In this document: in pieces, positions 47,841-59,547 of the stretch
Position numbering within the stretch: position 1 is the first letter of the stretch
Layout: each line of letters starts with the position of its first letter
Assembly (NCBI GenBank): GCA_017979445.1
Contig: CM030708.1
Coordinates: 32,740,721-32,804,720, forward strand
Length of the DNA: 64,000 nucleotides
From: Akebia trifoliata
Lineage: Eukaryota; Streptophyta; Magnoliopsida; Ranunculales; Lardizabalaceae
Reading direction: 5' to 3'
Translations under genes and position numbers: made by a program
The notes under the pieces: generated by a model
Told to the model about the DNA's origin: nothing
Database searches by the model: none
Seen by the model: only the letters and a program-made list of their open reading frames with translations

Positions 47841-48009
47841 ATAATGATTTTTTGACGCCCTTGATGTGGCATGTGCTAGAATCATAGATTCTTTCCTCAA
47901 GATACACAATTGCACATATTTATGGGTATGTACAATTGTGTATCCTGATGGAAAAATTTATGGTTCTAGCCCATGCCATGCTAGGAAGCATAAGAAAATC
48001 ACGACTCTT
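47841..48009. mobile_element. Fold-back MITE, family M2, copy 4
   Basis: Left 'ataatgattttttgacgccc', right 'agaaaatcacgactctta'. Interior 'gatacacaattgcacatatt' pairs with 'gtacaattgtgtatcctgat'. The 82-codon frame at 47866 is part of it and not a gene. Confidence 0.75.
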
Positions 48010-48199
48010 ACCCAAATTAAGAGAGACTCAAATTCTCAAGAGTCATATTTAAATAAAAATTGGGAGAAGATGGAAATTATTAATTTTTTTTTTTTTTTTG
48101 AGTTTTTCTATTAGAGATGTTTGATATGCCACCGGGGTGCTCCATATCAAATAAAGTTTTTTACTCAAATGTTTACTTAAATTTGAGTTATGCCTTACC

Positions 48200-48385
48200 T
48201 CTACAGATGATGGAAAATCTAGGGTTTTGACCAGAAGTTGAAGACAAGGTCATTTAAGTCATTTTCAGTTATTCTCTCTAGAAGACTAGGTCAAAGAGCC
48301 TGTCATCATTTTGAAAACACAGGGAGGTATCTCGAATATTCATCAAAACCGAATGTGGTATGTCTAAATCACCCTTTATAATGAC
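48200..48385 (+). repeat. Dispersed repeat family R1, copy 7, next to the XPD start
   Basis: 'aggtcatttaagtcattttc', 'gaatattcatcaaaaccgaa' and 'tgtctaaatcaccctttata' match R1 at 1-175 and 25.6-25.77 kb. It ends about 130 bp before the XPD ATG, so the core promoter is inside or next to it. Confidence 0.65.
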
Positions 48386-48517
48386 AATTGACAAATCACC
48401 CTCCACTGTCCAGTCTACTCTTCCTTTCTTCCCCATTCCCTCATTTTCTGACTCTGTTACAGACACAGAGAGAAAGAACGACAGTTAAAAAGTTAGTTAA
48501 GTTAGTTGAAATCCACC

Positions 48518-51500
48518 ATGAAATTTCAAATAGAAGAAGTAACGGTCTTCTTCCCTTACGATCACATCTACCCAGAACAATACTCTTACATGGTAGAACT
48601 CAAACGTGCCCTAGATGCCAAAGGTCATTGTCTCCTAGAGATGCCAACTGGCACGGGCAAGACCATTGCCCTTCTTTCGCTCATCACCAGTTACGCTCTC
48701 TCCAAACCCTCAAACCCTCCTAAACTCCTCTACTGCACTCGAACCGTCCACGAAATGGAGAAAACCCTAGCCGAGCTTCGTCTCCTGCACGATTACCAAC
48801 TCAAACACCTCGGTCCCTCCGCTCGAATCCTTGCTCTCGGCCTCTCTTCTCGCAAGAATCTATGTATAAACTCTTCTGTTGTTTCCTCCAATTCTCGTGA
48901 TTCGGTTGATGCAGCTTGTCGTAAACTCACTGCCAGCTGGGTTCGTGCATTAGCCATCGAAAACCCTAATGTTCCGACTTGTTCGTTTTTCGAGAATTAC
49001 GAGAAAGCTAGTTCGGATGCGATTTTGCCTCCTGGGGTTTATACTTTGCAGGATTTAAGGGGGTTTGGGAAGGAGAAAGGGTGGTGCCCGTATTTCTTGG
49101 CGAGACATATGGTTCAATTTGCGAATGTTGTTGTTTATAGTTATCAGTATTTGCTTGATCCGAAGGTTGCGGGGATTATATCGAAGGAAATGCAGAGAGA
49201 GTGTGTTGTTGTGTTTGATGAGGCGCATAATATTGATAATGTGTGTATCGAGGCGCTTAGTGTGAGTGTGAGAAGGCAGACACTTGAAGGTGCTACAAGG
49301 AATCTTAACAAGATGGCTCAGGAGATTGATAGGTATTGTTTCTGTGCTTGAGTTTTTGTTGTATATGTGGTTATGAGTATTGGGTTCTTTTTGGATGTCA
49401 TTGTGGCGTAGAGGTTGTAGTTCTTAAATTATATGGAGTTTGACTTTGTAAATTGTAATATTGCGCTTTGTAGTAGTAGGTAGGATTGCCTCAATAAGTT
49501 TGGTCACCAAAATTCGAATACCCAAACTCCAAAATCTTTGATTATGGTACCAACAGAGTAACCCAATGATCTTGTGTGATAAGATAAATAAAACATTCAC
49601 ACGGAAGATTGCGCGGTTCACCAAAAGTTAGAAGAGAAGTACCTATTATGTAAGTGAGAAAGTTGTAAAACAGTGGTGATTTTAACTATCACCAACCACG
49701 ACAATTTTCTTTGTCTGTTGTTGTGGCGCCCCGTCAAACACTAACACAAAATCCCATGTCAAAACTCGAGGTACTAAGTGGCACTTTAAAATTTCGGCAT
49801 GGTTTCCTCTGTTTATGTTAGCATTCCAAGGCGTTCAACCTGCACCTGATAAACGACATACATTCCTGCATACATACACTCAAAATATAATACTAGCGGA
49901 AGCCTATATACATCTAATAACGTACGAAAGATCAGAGTGCGGAAGAATAACCAGAATATAGAATTTTACAAATATTTCTCACTCTAACAAAAGTCTTAAC
50001 GCTCAGAACAAAATCTATTATACTTTTTGACAAATCGACCCACTAGGGGGTGGGCTAGTGATGTGATTATGTAGCAAGTAAAAATATGTGTGATGTGGAC
50101 AAGATAAAGTTAAATGAATAAGGTTTAATCGACATTACAATGATATTTAAGTAGTATCTAGTAGAAGTTGTAATTTTGGGGGTAGAGTAAGAAAATATTG
50201 TCTTGTAGTATAATTCTACCACCGCAACTTGAGCAAACCTTCAAGGTGTTCCACGTGTCCATGTTGAAGAAGTATTTGCTAGATCCTTCACATGTGGTTA
50301 ATTTGCAAGACAATTTATTGGATGTGTTTAAAGAAATGTAGTATCATTCTATTTTGTCAGTTTCGTCTCAACTAGTTAACTCCGACTGATTTGTAGTTAT
50401 AGTTCCGTCAGGTGCTGTTCAATTGGTACGCTAGTCTTTATATCAATAGTTTAGTCAATTACTCGTATATTACGCTAGTAGATAAGCAGGTGTTTCTTGT
50501 ATATCCTTCATGTTGAGAGCTACTTCCTCGAATATCAACACAGGGAGTTGCGTATCTTTCCTTTCGATTGAAGATGACTTAACTTTGGGAGGCCTAACGA
50601 CTGAACTATTAGATAAAGCAGCTCTTGCTTTATGACTTCTTGAATCGATTTTCCTCATTTGAAAAGATAGATCATCTTTTCCCTTTTATCTTTCTATCAT
50701 TGGTGTCGGTTCTAACTCTTCTTTTGCCTTCTCCTTTTACGATCGCCTTCCAGTAGAGGAATTTATTATTCTCATTCTCGTTATGTGATCAATGCCTTAT
50801 ACAGACAAGCACTCACTTCGAGACTTCGATCGTGACTCCTTTTCACTCCTCGAAACGAAAGCGCTATAAGTAAAGATAATGATTCCGTAAAAGCAGTGAC
50901 TACCACCTGCTTGTGTCCACATCCATCCTAAAGAGATTTAGTAGAGTATAAGTTATGAGGTAGGTCGATGTAAAATGTGAGAAAGAATAATCTTGTGACA
51001 ATGTTGAATTAATGGTGACTTAATGGAACTGTGAGAAAATAGATGTAGGATTTATCCCCTCGAGTAAGATTTTAAATTATAAAGGTTATGACAGAGGTTT
51101 TGAGGAAATATCGCAATAAGTAGAAAATGTAATATTGAATTGAATATAAAGATAGTGGTGTGTTTACGGTAAGACCATGCATTGAGGAGTAATATTCATA
51201 GCAAGTATGAGTAAAACATAACAGACGGTATAATTGATAAGAGAAATAAAGATAAAGAATAGAGAAGATGTGAAAGGATTGTTGTTGATAGACATTGGTG
51301 GGGAAATGATACAAGGTGAATTCATTTTTATTTTAGGGTTATACAAATAATGTATTAGTTGGAGTATGAGTTTGAATTAGAGTGATTAATTAATGAATGT
51401 GTTGGGTTGACGGAATATGAGAGCACAGTCTCGGGGTGAAAGGTTTAGTCCCACATCGCCCAGGTAGAATGGATTAGTTAGCCTCTTAAGTGGGGGCTGC

Positions 51501-54500
51501 TGGATATACCATGACGAGGCCTTTTGGGTGAAAGCCCAGAAACAAAATCCCAGGCCCACGTGGCATCTAACTGGGAACAATATCGTCATGTGGCGTTATA
51601 GTGGTATCAGAGCCTGACCCCTGCGTGGTGGGGGGAACGCCTGACTCACACGAGGACGTGTGTAGCCAAAGGGGGTGTGACCCAAGCCTGGGAGCACAGT
51701 CTCGGGGTGAGAGGTTTAGTCCCACATCGCCCAGGTAGAATGGATCAGTTAGCCTCTTAAGTGGGGGCTGCTGGATATACCATGACGAGGCCTTTTGGGT
51801 GAAAGCCCAGGAACAAAATCCCAGGCCCACGTGGCGTCTAACTGAGAACAATATCGTCATGGGGCGTTATAGTTGTTCTTGGAGGATTCTGACTTTGAAG
51901 CAGCCAGACCGCTTCAAAATCTTGGTGGAACCCTTCTAGTAACATGATACGTAGCTTTTTGTTTTTATTTCATGCCCCTATTTTTTCATCAATATTTGGG
52001 ATACCTCCTTGGAGACACCACGTGTCATCTAAAGGGGAGGGTTCTACCAAAATTTTGAAGCGGGATGGGTACATCAAAGTTTTTTTCCTTCATGGACAAA
52101 GATTGATTGATCAAGTTGAAAGCTCCTAAAAATGCAATCTTGGTGTAGGATTTGGGCTTGTATAATCCTCATTAAATCATTTTAAGGTGCACTTGTATGA
52201 TCCTAGTTAAGCTTATAAAAACACTTTTGAGTTTTAGGATTCCTACAAATTACTGTTAACTTTTGCTAATGTTATTTTATCTATCTTATTTAACGATATA
52301 GTAAGACTTGTTATTGTTGTTAAACCTTTTTAAAGGTGCATAATTAACCATTTTGATTGCAATCCCTTTCTTTTTCACCCTAATGCTTCTTAGTTCTCTC
52401 AATTTTAATAGTTAATAAGAGAAGCAACGAATTATAACTACTTTTTATTTGAATTTTCACCTTTTTTTCTTTACCCTACTTATAAATTACCCATCGATAA
52501 AAAAATCCCCAAATATATGTATATGTTCTTACTTGTTCGTTATATTTTTATCTTAAGTTTTTTTTTTTTTTAACGTCAATGCTTGAAATGCAAGTCTTTC
52601 AATTGAAACTGAGATTAAAGGTTAGAGTTTTGGGTTTATAGATTTTGGTTTATTCTCCTCAATCAAAATTTGATGATTGATTATTCTTCAAAATGTTTGA
52701 CATGGTAGGAAGGTTTAAGGCCACTGATGCTGGGAGATTGCGTGCAGAATACAACAGGCTTGTAGACGGTTTGGCACAAAGAGGGAATCTACCTCGTATG
52801 TGAAATAGATATACCCATTTTGATCTTAATTAAACAATATATTTCTTGTGGTTCTCTGATTCTCTCCTATCTTTAATTTTCATAAACTTTACCTGTTCCG
52901 TCCTTGCAGTCACGGATGCCTGGCTCTCAAATCCTGTCTTGCCCGATGATATTTTGAAGGAGGCAGTGCCAGGAAATATCCGTCGCGCAGAGCATTTTCT
53001 ATCTGTTTTGCGAAGATTACTACAATATCTCAAAGGGCGTTTGGACACTGAGAATGTTGAGAAAGAGGGGCCGGTTGCCTTCGTTGCCTCAATTAACGCC
53101 CAGACTGGAATTGACCAGAAAATGCTCAAGTTTTGTTACGATCGTCTACACTCCCTCATGTTGACATTAGAAATTACTGACACAGATGAATTTTTACATA
53201 TCCAAACAATATGTGATTTTGCAACACTTGTGGGGACTTACACGCGAGGGTTTTCAATTATTATTGAACCTTTTGATGAGAGAATGCCACACATACCAGA
53301 CCCTGTATTGCAGGTATATTGGTCCCGCAAATGGGTGTGTAAGCTTCTCTTTTATTCTACTTTCAGTGTTTCTAATTATCTTGTTGTCCCCTTGTATTGG
53401 TGATCCAGCTTAGCTGTCATGATGCTTCACTTTCCATAAAACCTGTATTTGATCGGTTTCAATCAGTTGTAATAACGTCTGGAACTTTAAGTCCAATCGA
53501 TCTTTACCCTCGTCTTTTAAATTTCAATCCGGTGATCAGTCGAAGCTTTACAATGTCTTTGACAAGGGATTGCATATGTCCAATGGTTCTTACTCGTGGC
53601 AGGTACGAACTCTAACTAACAAAAAGCTAATTCTTGGTTGTGGAAATGTTGCAGATGATCTATATTTTCCAGGGAATTAAATTATTACTTTGATTTAGTT
53701 TAATTTTTTAATGCCCTTCACTATGTTATTTCAGCGACCAGCTTCCCGTGAGTACAAAATTTGATATGAGGAGTGATCCTGGAGTCGTAAGGAATTATGG
53801 GCGGTTGTTGCTGGAGATGGTGTCCACTGTTCCTGATGGGGTTGTCTGTTTCTTTGTCAGTTACTCGTACATGGATGGAATTGTCAACAGTTGGAATGAA
53901 ATGGGGATCTTACAGGTAACAACATGCTTTATTTGGACATTTTTTAAACTTGTTTTTATGTTTCTTTTATTTATTTTTCTCTGTAAGACTGCTTATTTTG
54001 ACTACCCGGGGATTCACTGAGGTATTTCCTATTTCTTTATGCTTTTTTTTATTTTTTATGGGTAAGCTTGACTTGAACCCATGACCTCAAAGATGCTTTG
54101 CAACGTGTCAAACCAACTGAGCTATGGGTCTAAGTCTACTATTTCTTTATGTTACTATGGTGACAAGTTAACTGTTGAACTGGAACTTGAAAGGAGATGT
54201 GGAGAATGCAATTCAAGCAAACCCTTAGGTATCATGGATACTCACTTGCCTTTCAGAGTACTTGGGGCCAAAATTAAGTTCTTGTTGGTCTTGGGCCATT
54301 CTCAGCCCATCTCCTTGGATTTATCACCGAAGCTTATTGAGATGGTTTTTTTCATAGCACACACTTATTCACTTGGACTTTCCTTCAATTTTTGTTCTTT
54401 TCTGACTTGGATTCTGCTTCCTCATAGTTCATACTTCATTTCTTGGGAATAGTTCTACACAATTTTATTTTCTAGCAAAATTTTCTTTATGGATGTGATG

Positions 54501-57500
54501 TATAATTATTTCCATCTTTATTTCAGGATATAATGCAACATAAATTAGTCTTCATTGAGACTCAAGACGTCGTAGAAACTACATTAGCTCTGGATAACTA
54601 TCGTAGGGCTTGTGATTGTGGGAGAGGTGCAGTATTTTTCTCGGTTGCCAGGTATTCTTCCCTTCAATAACTAGACTTTTTTTTGTTTCCTGACCTTCAT
54701 GATGGTAGTTAGCATATTTTTCTGATTATTCAGTTGTCTTTCCAAGTCATGGATCATTTATTAGTTATTTTGGTAAAGGAAAGGTGCAATGCAAACCTCT
54801 AGGTCTCCTTGATTTTATTGTAGGTTCATGTTTGCTTTCATAAAGTAACAAGAGGCACTTCAGTGACAATAGAATTCTGCATGAACTTCATATGGACATA
54901 AATGCAATTTAAGGCTTTTAAGCCAATAACCTTATTCAAAAGTGTCAAATGCGTAAAATCCTGTAAATTAGTCCTGTATAGAAGTTACATGGCAGGAAAA
55001 CATCTATATCAAAAAATGTTGATAGGGTTGGGCTACTTATCAAGAAAAAAGAAGAAGAAATGGTCAGTTTGGGTAGGTGACACTAAAAAGGTATTTCTGT
55101 GTTATTGCAGGGGAAAAGTGGCAGAAGGCATAGATTTTGATCGACATTATGGAAGACTAGTGATCATGTTTGGGGTTCCCTTCCAGTACACATTGAGCAG
55201 GTGAATTACACCGTATATATTTTTTTCCTGGTTTTCATTTTGGTGTTGGTGAATAATAAAACATTACATGACTCTGGTTATTTGCATTTGTGCTATTGGA
55301 AAATGTTGCGTGGAATATGACTTTGTTTGCTAAGTGGTCATCCTTGATTTAGTTGTTTTTACTCAGCAAGATTTGACTTCTATTACAGAATATTGCTTGC
55401 TCGGTTGGAGTATTTACGCGAGACATTTCAGATAAAAGAGGGGGATTTTTTGACTTTTGATGCCTTGGTATTATTTCCATGCGCATGTATTAGATAATGT
55501 TGCTCCATTTGGTTTCAAGCACACATCATCAATACTTTGTAATGACATTCATTAATGGCTATGTATTGGGGCAGAGGCAAGCGGCTCAATGTGTTGGTCG
55601 AGTCATTCGTTCAAAGGCAGATTATGGGATGATGATTTTTGCTGACAAGAGGTATGTTATCTTTGTACTTACTGTAGTTAAATTTCCACATTTGGCAGAC
55701 TACTATCATGGTCCATGGACTTAGCTTTCCTTTGCTTGATGACCGTTCCACGGCTAGTGTGCTGCACAGACCCTCCGCCGTTGAATTTTACTGGATTGTG
55801 AGACCGTGCTACTGAAAATCCATTTAAGAATATAATGGGAGTATAACTTATGGAATGAAAAGGTGCAAATTATTCCATCATGTAGTGAACCATTATTATC
55901 ATGAACGAAGAAACTTAAGTGCATCCAATGTTAATCAAAGTGAAATATAGAGCATGTCAGACACTTAACCAAGTCATCATGCCAAACGTCCTTTAAGTAT
56001 ACAGGCAACCTGTTACCTCATAACTGTGCTAACATGCCACACGAGGATGGACAACTCAGCCTAGGTGTGCTGAGCTTTTTGAACTAATGCATACTCGATC
56101 TTTGTTGTCCTGGGATAATCAATCTGTCAATTAGAACCCAACGTAGGCAGGGGCAGAGGAATTTGCTCGCAAGTGACTTAAGTATGACATAGCGATTGCA
56201 TACTTATGTCCTGAACGTCCTTAGCTGTCAAATCTACAATGGAAGGAAGCAAAGGACGCCGTATTTTCAGTAAGAACTTTCTACAGATCCCTTATTTCTA
56301 CGGAGGGTGTGAATTTCCCTGCAGCAGCTATTAAGTTCCTTCCAAGCTTTTTCTATTTGGTCTGCGGCTTGAAATAGCATCCTCACCATGGACAGATTGA
56401 TTCGAAGGCGCTTTTGGCGCTTTTGCATTCTGAATATTTGCGTTTTGTGTAGAAGAGATGGGGAACCAGCTAGTCATCTTTTATTACATTGTGATGGGCT
56501 TCGGAGATTTGGAACTACTTCTGGGGTTTATTTGGTGTTGTGGGTTGCCTCCCTGGTTCGGTGAAGCCCCTTTTTGAATCTTGGCCAAGCTTGGGAGCTT
56601 CTTTCACTGGGACAAAACGAATTTTGTGGTCAATCATCCTGCTCACTGTTTGTTGGGTTGTGTGGAAAGAAAGATATTGCTGACTTTTTGACGGGTTAGA
56701 AGTATCCTTGGAAGACAATTTTGTTTCTATTAAGGTTTTCTCTTTTCTTGGTGTAAAATTTTTGCAGAGTTTAAAGGAGTCTTCTTTGAAGATTTCTTGG
56801 GGAGATGGGATTGGGTAAGTAGATTGTCCTAGTCGTTTGGGTTGGTCTGCCTTTTCTTTTTTGTACTCTTTTCGTTGGTCTTCTCGACCAGAATTAATAT
56901 AAGTTGCATTTCCTATCAAAAAAAAAAAAAAAATCTGCAATGCCAAATTTTCACCTAGGCACTGTCTAGTCGCATGCCTCATACTTCTAGGAACCCGCGA
57001 TGATCCCATCCAGTGCATCACAAGTTGGCCCCGAGTTGTGTTAGGGATTACCCATGGAATGTCAAGACGATGGCCATGGGGATTTGTTGAGAAGCACCCT
57101 TCTTTGAAGACAGTTGAAGCTAGACATATTGTTTTTTTTTTTCTCTTCCCACAATTCCGATTCACTAACCATTTATTTCATTAAACTTGACTTTAAACAA
57201 GCTCTCCAAAATGGCCATTAGATGGGATTGCTTCTCCAGGGATTTTGTTCACACTTTCTACGAGCCATGTAAGCCTCCACAAAATGTGCTTGAATTGTCA
57301 CCTTTACGACAAGTCAAGGTCAAGGCCTCTTGAAAGCACATCAAAATGAAGCAACCTAGCCTTGTGGTGACTGATAAAAAAAGATGTGTTGCCATGGTGA
57401 CACATTCACTGGCTGCGATATCTTATATTGAGGGGGCACCAAGTTGACCAAATGTGGGGACTGTTGTAAATTAGACTTTTTGGCCTACATTCTTTTGCAT

Positions 57501-58766
57501 GGGATTTCAATTATTCTTTGTGGAGGCAATTATGTGCAAACAATATCTTTTCTAAAAGGGGCACCAAGCAGACACAAATGTGGGACCTGCTGCCTTGAAT
57601 GTAAATTTGCATTATTTATGGTATACCAAGCAGGGCCATTCATTAACACTAGGCTAACAAATATAATGTAAAAATCAAGTCTTTGTAATCCTCTTAAAGA
57701 TCATTACTCCCAACTGGAAAAACATCAGACAGACGACACGGGAATGGTATTATGCTATTGCATCCTTTCCACGATAATAAGGAATCAGTACATATAATTT
57801 GCTGAGCAATTGCCATGTTATAGAATATATCATCGTAAGATGCCATTTATTTTTGGATTCCTCCACACATCATCATCTGACAGCAACTGTTTTTATGGTG
57901 CAGGTACAGTCGTCATGACAAACGCTCTAAATTACCTGGGTGGATACTCTCTCACTTACGAGATGCGCACCTAAACTTGAGCACTGACATGGCTCTGCAT
58001 ATAGCACGAGAGGTATGCTAACTGATTTCTTTGGATGGATTTTTTGCTTGTATCCCATTCTTCATATTTCAATTTTCAACAAATCTAACATGTCCGTACC
58101 ATCTTAACGTAAGAAGGGTATAGCAACACAGCATGCATTCAGGTGGGTTTGGACATCACCTCCATCAGATCCCACTAGGATGTCTACTAGGACAAAAATT
58201 TATTTGGTTGGATGGTGTAGCTATCAAACCTGTCACAACTTCCATATATGAGTAATAGTTGTGCTTAGTGGCCCAAAAAAATATTAGATGGTTAGGAAGA
58301 CCAAAATGGTTTCTTTGCCCGTGATATTCGAGGCAACCCATCTGAGTCAATCCATGATATAAAGTTCATTGCTACTATGACCTTGCCAATCAAATTTCCT
58401 AATCCCACAAATAGAGCAAGTACAAGTTTTAATAGCATAACGAAAATTGTAAAGAATTCTTGTATTGGTTGATGAGAAATATGTCTCAAAGTAAACATGA
58501 TTATAATTATATGACTGAAGTAGATATCAATCTTTCTGATTTACAAGTTTTTCTTATTTCATCTCGATGAAATGGTAGATTGTTCATTTGGTTGAGAACG
58601 CCGTTAATATTTGTGTAAGGTAACTGTTTTTTAATGGGTGCAGTTCCTTAGGAAGATGGCTCAACCATATGATAAGGCTGGGGTTACTGGTGGTAAAAAG
58701 ACCTTACTATCACAAGAAGACTTGGAAAAAATGGGTGATGGTGACGCCGCTGAAATGCTATTTTGA
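48518..58766 (+). CDS. UVH6: TFIIH 5'-3' DNA helicase subunit XPD (UVH6/RAD3)
   Basis: An ATP-dependent iron-sulphur helicase of TFIIH, acting in nucleotide excision repair and RNA polymerase II transcription. Exons: 48518-49332, 52713-52795, 52910-53313, 53409-53602, 53735-53915, 54527-54651, 55111-55200, 55389-55467, 55575-55651, 57904-58012, 58644-58766. All are GT-AG and in phase, 2,280 nt, 759 aa, against 758 in Arabidopsis. Walker A MPTGTGKT at residues 42-49; Fe-S ligands Cys116, Cys134, Cys155 and Cys190, the same positions as in human XPD; DEAH box 234-237 in [10 protein letters not shown]; motif V VAEGIDF; motif [19 protein letters not shown]. All key residues are intact. An in-frame TTG lies four codons before the ATG; the ATG matches the family start. 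Introns carry a TRIM, a SINE and a LINE. Confidence 0.97.
49727..50100 (-). mobile_element. Possible LTR-retrotransposon LTR fragment, in XPD intron 1
   Basis: On the minus strand the segment ends 'gtgtttgacggggcgccaca', like the CA-terminated 3' ends of plant Ty3/gypsy LTRs. 'cccaccccctagtgggtcga' and 'tagtacctcgagttttgaca' also have LTR character. No second LTR, primer site or polyprotein was found, so this may be a solo or broken LTR. Confidence 0.35.
51418..51871 (+). mobile_element. TRIM retroelement in XPD intron 1
   Basis: Two direct repeats of about 183 bp (51418-51600 and 51689-51871) share 'agcacagtctcggggtga', 'tagtcccacatcgcccaggt' and 'gggctgctggatataccatg' with few differences. 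Immediately after the first repeat is 'tggtatcagagcc' (51602-51614), the primer-binding site complementary to initiator tRNA-Met. A purine-rich 'ccaaaggggg' (51666-51675) precedes the second. The 88-bp interior has no coding capacity. This is the structure of a terminal-repeat retrotransposon in miniature. Exact LTR starts and the target duplication are unclear. Confidence 0.85.
54042..54138 (-). mobile_element. tRNA-derived SINE, copy 2, perfect 13-bp TSD, in XPD intron 5
   Basis: Minus strand: 'agacttagacccatagctca', then 'gttggtttgaca', with 'gggttcaagtcaagctt' further on and an A-rich tail. A-box TAGCTCAGTTGG and B-box GGTTCAAGTC are 45 nt apart. The body is bracketed by identical 'ctatttctttatg' at 54029-54041 and 54139-54151, the target-site duplication. 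The element is about 97 bp. Confidence 0.92.
56242..56931 (+). mobile_element. 5'-truncated LINE 3' end with TSD, in XPD intron 9
   Basis: Broken frames resemble the 19.35-20.34 kb LINE: 'cgttttgtgtagaagagatg' and 'catcttttattacattgtga' encode [20 protein letters not shown], the CxxC...HxxxxC zinc-binding module. The 3' UTR 'cgttggtcttctcgaccaga' leads to a poly(A) run ending at 56931. Flanks 'aatctacaatg' (56231-56241) and 'aatctgcaatg' (56932-56942) match at 10 of 11, a plausible target duplication. Confidence 0.85.
56943..57903. other. Remainder of XPD intron 9
   Basis: No exon or recognised element. Two weakly similar stretches ('gggcaccaagttgacc' near 57435 and 'gggcaccaagcagac' near 57559) suggest an old internal duplication. 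Confidence 0.4.
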
Positions 58767-59547
58767 AGACTCGCATTAACTCTCCCCCCTTCCTATTTTG
58801 TTAGGGATAAATCTAAGGAAGACATGTGCCTTGACCGACGATGTAGTTCTAATCTGCTTCATTACAACTTCATAATCAAACAAAAGAGAATGGGTGTGGT
58901 AAATTAAATTTTGTTAGTGTAAAAACTTTTGCTGTTTTTTCCCAAAAAAATTGTGTAGAGGTTGGTGTTGGAGGGGATATTTAATGCACATATAAAGTGG
59001 AATTTTGTTGAAATTAATTTTTTCATGATCATCATTGGAGACTTGTCCCTTGAATTTTTGATAAATTATTAATATGAAGTGCCAAAGATTTTAAATTTTT
59101 ATGATTTCTCAAGTCTAGTATGAATTTTTTTGCTCATGGATGTGTACCAATGCTCATCAATGTAAGAAGGGTAGCAAGAATTCTGTAGTAATGAAGATGT
59201 ATTCGTTATAGCTGTGTTTCCTTTTTTAAATCTCATACATGAAATTAGATCATTCAATTGTTCAATTTCATTAACCAATTGGTTGGGTCACCTTAGTTTC
59301 ATATGAGATGTGAGATCTTCCATCTGTGCAGGTTTTAGGGTTAAGAGATCACCTAATGGTTCACACGTGGCCACAAACTCGCATGTTCACACGTGTGGGT
59401 TTCCACGTTGGTACACACCAACATGAATAATACCACCTCATGAAAAAAAAAAAATTCGAATGAAACAACAGCAAAAAGAAACATATAAATGCTCATCGTG
59501 CAAACCAAAACATGAAGCAGTCAGTCTTACGTGCTTGAACATGCACT
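58767..59547. other. Intergenic region between XPD and the GPI-anchored gene
   Basis: The two genes converge here, so both 3' UTRs should lie within it. 'caccaacatg' and 'cacacgtgtg' stretches near 59.36-59.43 kb are repeated locally ('tcacacgtgg', 'ttcacacgtgtgggtttcca'). No gene seen. Confidence 0.5.

Larger units (their letters stand above)
46964..48517. other. Intergenic region before XPD
   Basis: Contains the 3' UTR of the 180-aa gene, AT-rich sequence with no supported gene, an M2 MITE (47841-48009), a T-run (about 48088-48100) and an R1 copy (about 48200-48385). The XPD leader follows, with 'cacagagagaaagaacgaca' just before the ATG. Confidence 0.55.

Noticed and set aside
48388..48723. 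111-codon plus-strand frame over the XPD start
   Set aside because: It overlaps the XPD first exon in another frame; XPD matches its family from residue 1.
51386..51860. Two related minus-strand frames starting [15 protein letters not shown] and [15 protein letters not shown]
   Set aside because: They are the antisense of the two LTRs of the TRIM element; their similarity reflects the repeat and not a gene family.
56515..57165. 216-codon open frame on the minus strand, one of the longest in the window
   Set aside because: It runs antisense through the LINE tail and its poly(A) tract (giving phenylalanine runs) inside an XPD intron, with no family features or splice context.
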